Shown piece after piece: positions 61,090 through 64,000 of a stretch of DNA of 64,000 nt; position 1 is the first letter of the stretch; the number at the start of each line of letters is the position of its first letter. The stretch is from Sphingomonadaceae bacterium (GTDB lineage: Bacteria; Pseudomonadota; Alphaproteobacteria; Sphingomonadales; Sphingomonadaceae). Under the pieces are notes generated by a model that was not told where the DNA came from, ran no database searches, and worked only from the letters and a program-made list of their open reading frames with translations. The translations under genes were made by a program, and so were the position numbers. Where the stretch lies: the NCBI GenBank assembly GCA_025359425.1, contig JANYGC010000116.1:1-64000 (forward strand), read 5' to 3'.

Positions 61090-61779
61090 ATGAACATGGG
61101 GTTTCCGATGCAAACGCTGATCGTCGCTAAGCCACTCGAAGTTGAGAACGAGCTGGAGAAGATTGCACTCTCTGGAGGACAGCTGCTGGAGATCGTTCAC
61201 GCGATGGCTGGTGCGCGGGCCGACGCGACCGAGAACGATCCTCCCGGTGCCGCTGGTTGGTCGGCATGGCGCATGGGCATCAGGCGCTCCCGCGAGGTGA
61301 CAATCCACGACAAGCGTTTCCCGGATTGGGAGCGCGATGAAACCGGGCAAGTCAGTTCGGTAGTCAACCGCAAGGCTGGCGTCCGGCTGCTCGTCTCGAA
61401 TACCGACGATGGCACCGGGATCGATACTCAGGACCGTTACCCCCAGAATCGCTCAAAGAAGGGTGCAGCGACGGACCGGATTGTCCAGTGCAATCAGGGT
61501 GTATTCGAGTTCATGGAGCAAGCCTCGAATGTGGTAGCCTTTCCCAAAGCCGCTGACGGTGATCAAGAAATCGTGTCTTGGTATCTCTGTGTCTATTCCG
61601 ACGGTGAAGAGCTTCGTGCTGAACTGTCCTGCCCGGTGGGTATCGAAAGCGGTTTCTTCACCGGGTTCAGCACGCGCATTATCATCTTGGGAGGCGACGG
61701 AACGGGTATCGACCCTGTCAAGAGCAAGAAGCCCGATGGCGAGGTGGTCGAGTTCGATATCCCGGTCGCCCGGAAGTAG
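61090..61779 (+). CDS. Protein of unknown function partnered with an ImmA/IrrE peptidase, 229 aa
   Basis: The ATG at 61090 follows GGGAGAAAAA and gives 229 residues. The sequence looks like a compact mixed alpha/beta protein without membrane segments or cysteine motifs: QTLIVAKPLEVENELEKIAL, VTIHDKRFPDWERDETGQVS, EIVSWYLCVYSDGEELRAEL. I do not recognise it. It ends 2 bases before the XRE-ImmA/IrrE gene, so they are certainly cotranscribed. By analogy with other ImmA/IrrE operons it could be a toxin, a substrate or a regulator target. Confidence 0.65.
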   Translation: MNMGFPMQTLIVAKPLEVENELEKIALSGGQLLEIVHAMAGARADATENDPPGAAGWSAWRMGIRRSREVTIHDKRFPDWERDETGQVSSVVNRKAGVRLLVSNTDDGTGIDTQDRYPQNRSKKGAATDRIVQCNQGVFEFMEQASNVVAFPKAADGDQEIVSWYLCVYSDGEELRAELSCPVGIESGFFTGFSTRIIILGGDGTGIDPVKSKKPDGEVVEFDIPVARK

Positions 61780-61781
61780 TC

Positions 61782-62867
61782 ATGCCCTTCAATCCTGCGC
61801 GCCTCAGCGTCGCCCGACAAAGGCGGCTGCTGAACCTAAAGGGATTCGCCAATCTGATCGGGCGGACCCAACACACAGCCACACGTTGGGAAAAGGGCCT
61901 TACGGTGCCTAGCGATGAGGACGTGGCCTCGTTCGCTGGGAAGCTCGGCTTTCCTCCCGCGTTTTTCTATGGCGCAGACCTAGAGATTCCTGATTCTGGC
62001 CTTGTCAGTTTTCGCAGCCAGACTGCGATGAGCGCGGCCACCCGAGATGCGGCTCTGTCAGCCGGAGCATTGGGCTTTTTGCTGTCTGAATGGGTGGAGC
62101 AACGCTTTTCGCTTCCCGAAGTATCCGTGCCTGATTTGCACTTGCTTGGACCAGAGGACGCGGCCCGCTCGCTTCGTGCCGATTGGGGCCTCGGCGAGCA
62201 GCCTATATCCAACATGATCCACCTGTTGGAGTCGCAAGGTGTCAGGGTGTTTTCGCTTGCCGAAAACTCGGTGCGCGTAAATGCCTTCTCGCTCTGGCGT
62301 GACGACGTGCCATTCGTGTTTCTCAACACTATCAAGAGCGCAGAAAGCAGCCGTTTCGACGCGGCGCACGAGTTGGGCCATCTGGTGCTTCACCAGGATG
62401 GTAAAACCACGGGGCGTGAAGCTGAGGACCAGGCCAATCGATTTGCTTCGGCATTTCTGATGCCACATGCCGATGTTTTGGCGCACGTCCTCGAAGTCTA
62501 TTCGCTCGACCAGCTTATCCGGTTGAAGCAGCGATGGCGGGTGTCGCTGGCCGCGCTGAATTACCGGCTCCATAAGGTTGGGATCACGACTGACTGGCGT
62601 AACCGCGACCTGTGCATTCAGATCGCCCGTGAGGGATATCACAGGAACGAACCTGCGGGCATGGAGCGAGAGCGATCGATGGTTTGGGAAAAACTTCTCA
62701 AGTTGCTCTGGGCCGAAAAAAAGACATTCCGCGTGATCGCCGACGACCTTGCTCTGCCGGAATCGGAAGTGAGCGCGCTGATCTACGGTGTCGTCACCAG
62801 CGGGGCCACGCCTTCACCTTCCCCAGCCAGCGGTCTCACGCTCGTCAAATCCGAACAAAGCGCATAG
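61782..62867 (+). CDS. XRE-family HTH / ImmA/IrrE metallopeptidase
   Basis: The protein has 361 residues. Residues 7-55 form an XRE helix-turn-helix (LSVARQRRLLNLKGFANLIG ... TATRWEKG). The ImmA/IrrE domain carries the zinc motif HELGH at 196-200 (FDAAHELGHLVLHQ), with further family features FASAFLMPHADVL. This fusion is typical of antitoxin/repressor-protease proteins from phages and defence islands, where the protease cleaves a partner repressor. The final 80 residues are helical and end with a low-complexity Pro/Ser stretch. Confidence 0.85.
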   Translation: MPFNPARLSVARQRRLLNLKGFANLIGRTQHTATRWEKGLTVPSDEDVASFAGKLGFPPAFFYGADLEIPDSGLVSFRSQTAMSAATRDAALSAGALGFLLSEWVEQRFSLPEVSVPDLHLLGPEDAARSLRADWGLGEQPISNMIHLLESQGVRVFSLAENSVRVNAFSLWRDDVPFVFLNTIKSAESSRFDAAHELGHLVLHQDGKTTGREAEDQANRFASAFLMPHADVLAHVLEVYSLDQLIRLKQRWRVSLAALNYRLHKVGITTDWRNRDLCIQIAREGYHRNEPAGMERERSMVWEKLLKLLWAEKKTFRVIADDLALPESEVSALIYGVVTSGATPSPSPASGLTLVKSEQSA

Positions 62868-62870
62868 CCT

Positions 62871-62895
62871 AAGCATAAAAGTTCATTTTATGCTT
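62871..62895. promoter_or_regulatory. Perfect 10-bp-arm palindrome before the transposase
   Basis: AAGCATAAAA-GTTCA-TTTTATGCTT is a perfect inverted repeat with 10-bp arms, 4 bases after the ImmA/IrrE stop and 35 bases before the transposase ATG. It could terminate the passenger transcript, act as an operator for the XRE protein, or mark the boundary between passengers and the IS core. Confidence 0.6.
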
Positions 62896-62929
62896 GCGAA
62901 ACCGTAGAAAGTTCAGTATCAAAATGGGC

Positions 62930-63805
62930 ATGAACAAGCTGCCCCTCTCCAAGCGTGTCCAAATCCTCGCCATGCTGTGCGAAGGGTCATCCATGCGCTC
63001 GATCAGCCGCGTAGCGGATGTGTCGATCAACACGGTTTCAAAGCTGCTAGTTGAAGCTGGCGAGGCTTGCTTGATCCTACATGACGATACCGTCCGCAAC
63101 GTGAAGGCAAGCCGCATTCAGTGCGATGAAATCTGGTCGTTCTGCCATGCCAAGGCCAAGAATGTTGCGAGCGCGAAAGCTGCCCCGGAAGGCGCTGGCG
63201 ACGTCTGGACTTGGACCGCCATTGATGCCGATACCAAGCTGATCGTATCCTACTTTGTCGGCGACCGTTCGGGCGAAAGCGCAATGGTGCTGATGGACGA
63301 TCTGCAAGCCCGCCTTGCCAACCGCGTCCAGCTAACCACGGACGGTCACAAGGCTTACCTAGAAGCCGTCGAAGGCGCATTCGGTGGCGACGTGGACTTT
63401 GCCCAGCTTGTGAAGCTGTATGGCCCTACAATCACCGCACCGGGCCGCTACAGCCCAGCCGAATGCACCGGGATCAAGAAAATCCGGCGCGAGGGCAATC
63501 CTGACATTGCGCACGTTTCGACCAGCTACGTCGAGCGCCAGAACCTTACCATGCGCATGTCCATGCGGCGCTTTACCCGGTTGACCAACGCTTTCAGCAA
63601 GAAGCTGGACAACCACATTCACGCGCTGGCGCTCTATTTCGTGTTCTACAACTTCACCCGCATCCACAAGACGCTGCGCATGTCGCCTGCTATGGCAGCG
63701 GGCATCACCGAGCGGCTGTGGTCGCTTGAAGACGTGATTGCCAAGATTGACGAGCTAGCACCGGAACCTAAAGTGCGCGGGCCATACAAGAAGAGGGCGT
63801 TGTGA
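62930..63805 (+). CDS. IS1-family-like DDE transposase
   Basis: The ATG at 62930 gives 291 aa (MNKLPLSKRVQILAMLCEGS); an ATG at 62924 is equivalent. An N-terminal HTH (SRVADVSINTVSKLLVEAG) is followed by catalytic Asp in QCDEIWSFCHAKAK, Asp in QLTTDGHKAYLEAV, and Glu in TSYVERQNLTMRMSMRR. This is the IS1-like DDE group found as a single frame (no frameshift) in alphaproteobacteria. The sequence appears intact, so the element may be active. Confidence 0.85.
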   Translation: MNKLPLSKRVQILAMLCEGSSMRSISRVADVSINTVSKLLVEAGEACLILHDDTVRNVKASRIQCDEIWSFCHAKAKNVASAKAAPEGAGDVWTWTAIDADTKLIVSYFVGDRSGESAMVLMDDLQARLANRVQLTTDGHKAYLEAVEGAFGGDVDFAQLVKLYGPTITAPGRYSPAECTGIKKIRREGNPDIAHVSTSYVERQNLTMRMSMRRFTRLTNAFSKKLDNHIHALALYFVFYNFTRIHKTLRMSPAMAAGITERLWSLEDVIAKIDELAPEPKVRGPYKKRAL

Positions 63806-64000
63806 AGCGAGAAACTAGCCAGAAATTCACATTTATTGGGTTGGGCCTGCTGGCGATTAATCTTGTCCACCGAGATTCAATCGCGGATTGGATGATGTAC
63901 AGCCCTTCGTACTACCCGACTTGGTACGACATTGGGGAACTGGTCAAAGGCGGATGGGCGATCACTGCCGCGACCCTTGTTACTCTTGTGTTTGCATATC
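63802..64000 (+). CDS. Membrane protein fragment downstream of transposase
   Basis: A GTG start overlapping the transposase stop opens a frame of 66 codons that leaves the window: FTFIGLGLLAINLVHRDSIA and a later hydrophobic segment WAITAATLVTLVFAY suggest two membrane helices. It is probably a passenger of the same element. It is too short to name. Confidence 0.5.
   Translation, partial: MKRETSQKFTFIGLGLLAINLVHRDSIADWMMYSPSYYPTWYDIGELVKGGWAITAATLVTLVFAY

Larger units (their letters stand above)
60564..64000. mobile_element. IS1-family-like element with passenger genes, right end beyond window
   Basis: The left edge begins GGTAGTGTCTCAGTTTGAAT directly inside flgE. IS1-family ends commonly begin GGT and the family duplicates 8-9 bp of target. 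The element carries five genes to the right (two tiny proteins, a 229-aa protein, an XRE-ImmA/IrrE peptidase, the transposase) and a membrane protein that leaves the window. The right terminal repeat and duplication cannot be seen. It is also possible that more than one insertion is nested here. Confidence 0.75.

Overview
The window is high-GC, gene-dense chromosomal DNA of an alphaproteobacterium, most likely order Sphingomonadales. I infer this from the serC-serA-hisZ-purA gene order, a PhoK/SPAP-type alkaline phosphatase, the Anbu peptidase cluster, and dispersed palindromic repeats with the core CTTCGACAGGCTCAG. No rRNA is present to fix the genus. Three stretches look foreign: the left edge (1-1.5 kb), an accessory island behind uvrB (36.3-38.7 kb) and the right edge (60.56 kb to the end). 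A short inverted-repeat-bounded cassette at 8.85-9.61 kb also has clearly lower GC than its surroundings.

Layout. 1-1.5 kb: a DUF3800 gene running off the left edge plus four very small genes. 1.6-8.5 kb: two PaaI-type thioesterases, a siroheme synthase, argH, an LptM-like lipoprotein and lysA, tlpA, tRNA-Val, an unusual winged-helix regulator preceded by a LexA-type box, and an L,D-transpeptidase. 8.85-9.6 kb: the cassette carrying a DsrE/F-like protein. 9.9-18.4 kb: purA, hisZ, serA and serC with three unrelated genes between hisZ and purA. 18.5-24.7 kb: an extensin-like peptidase, a lipoprotein, the four-gene Anbu/transglutaminase/alpha-E/ATP-grasp cluster and a dimethylargininase. 25.1-29.6 kb: small envelope proteins, an acyl-CoA dehydrogenase pair with an SDR, and a DUF1223 protein. 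29.7-33.9 kb: a SHOCT protein and a 1058-residue TIR/TPR membrane protein. 34.1-38.7 kb: uvrB followed by a low-GC island with a PLD-like protein, a broken higB next to an intact higA, and a HicB-like pair. 38.9-48.7 kb: an HhH protein, flippase-gpsA-tsaD, divergent hemC-hemD and a mitofilin-like protein, then ubiH and the phosphatase. 48.8-53.1 kb: dsbD, a thiolase-like protein and an SDR.

53.2-60.6 kb is a flagellar locus. One strand carries motA-like, motB-like, flgA, flgM, flgN, a lytic transglycosylase, flhA and fliA with overlapping ends. The other strand carries flgB-flgC-flgD-flgE behind a textbook sigma-54 promoter. flgE is cut after about 68 codons by an IS1-family-like element that brings passengers: two tiny proteins, a 229-residue protein of unknown function coupled to an XRE-ImmA/IrrE metallopeptidase, the transposase and a membrane protein that leaves the window. 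The strain carrying this insertion may therefore be hook-defective, unless another flagellar set exists.

The best candidates for something under-described are the passenger module of the flgE-disrupting element, the DsrE/F cassette with 15-bp perfect inverted ends, the SOS-box-preceded regulator, the motB-like subunit with no peptidoglycan-binding domain, and the long TIR-TolB-like-TPR-membrane protein.
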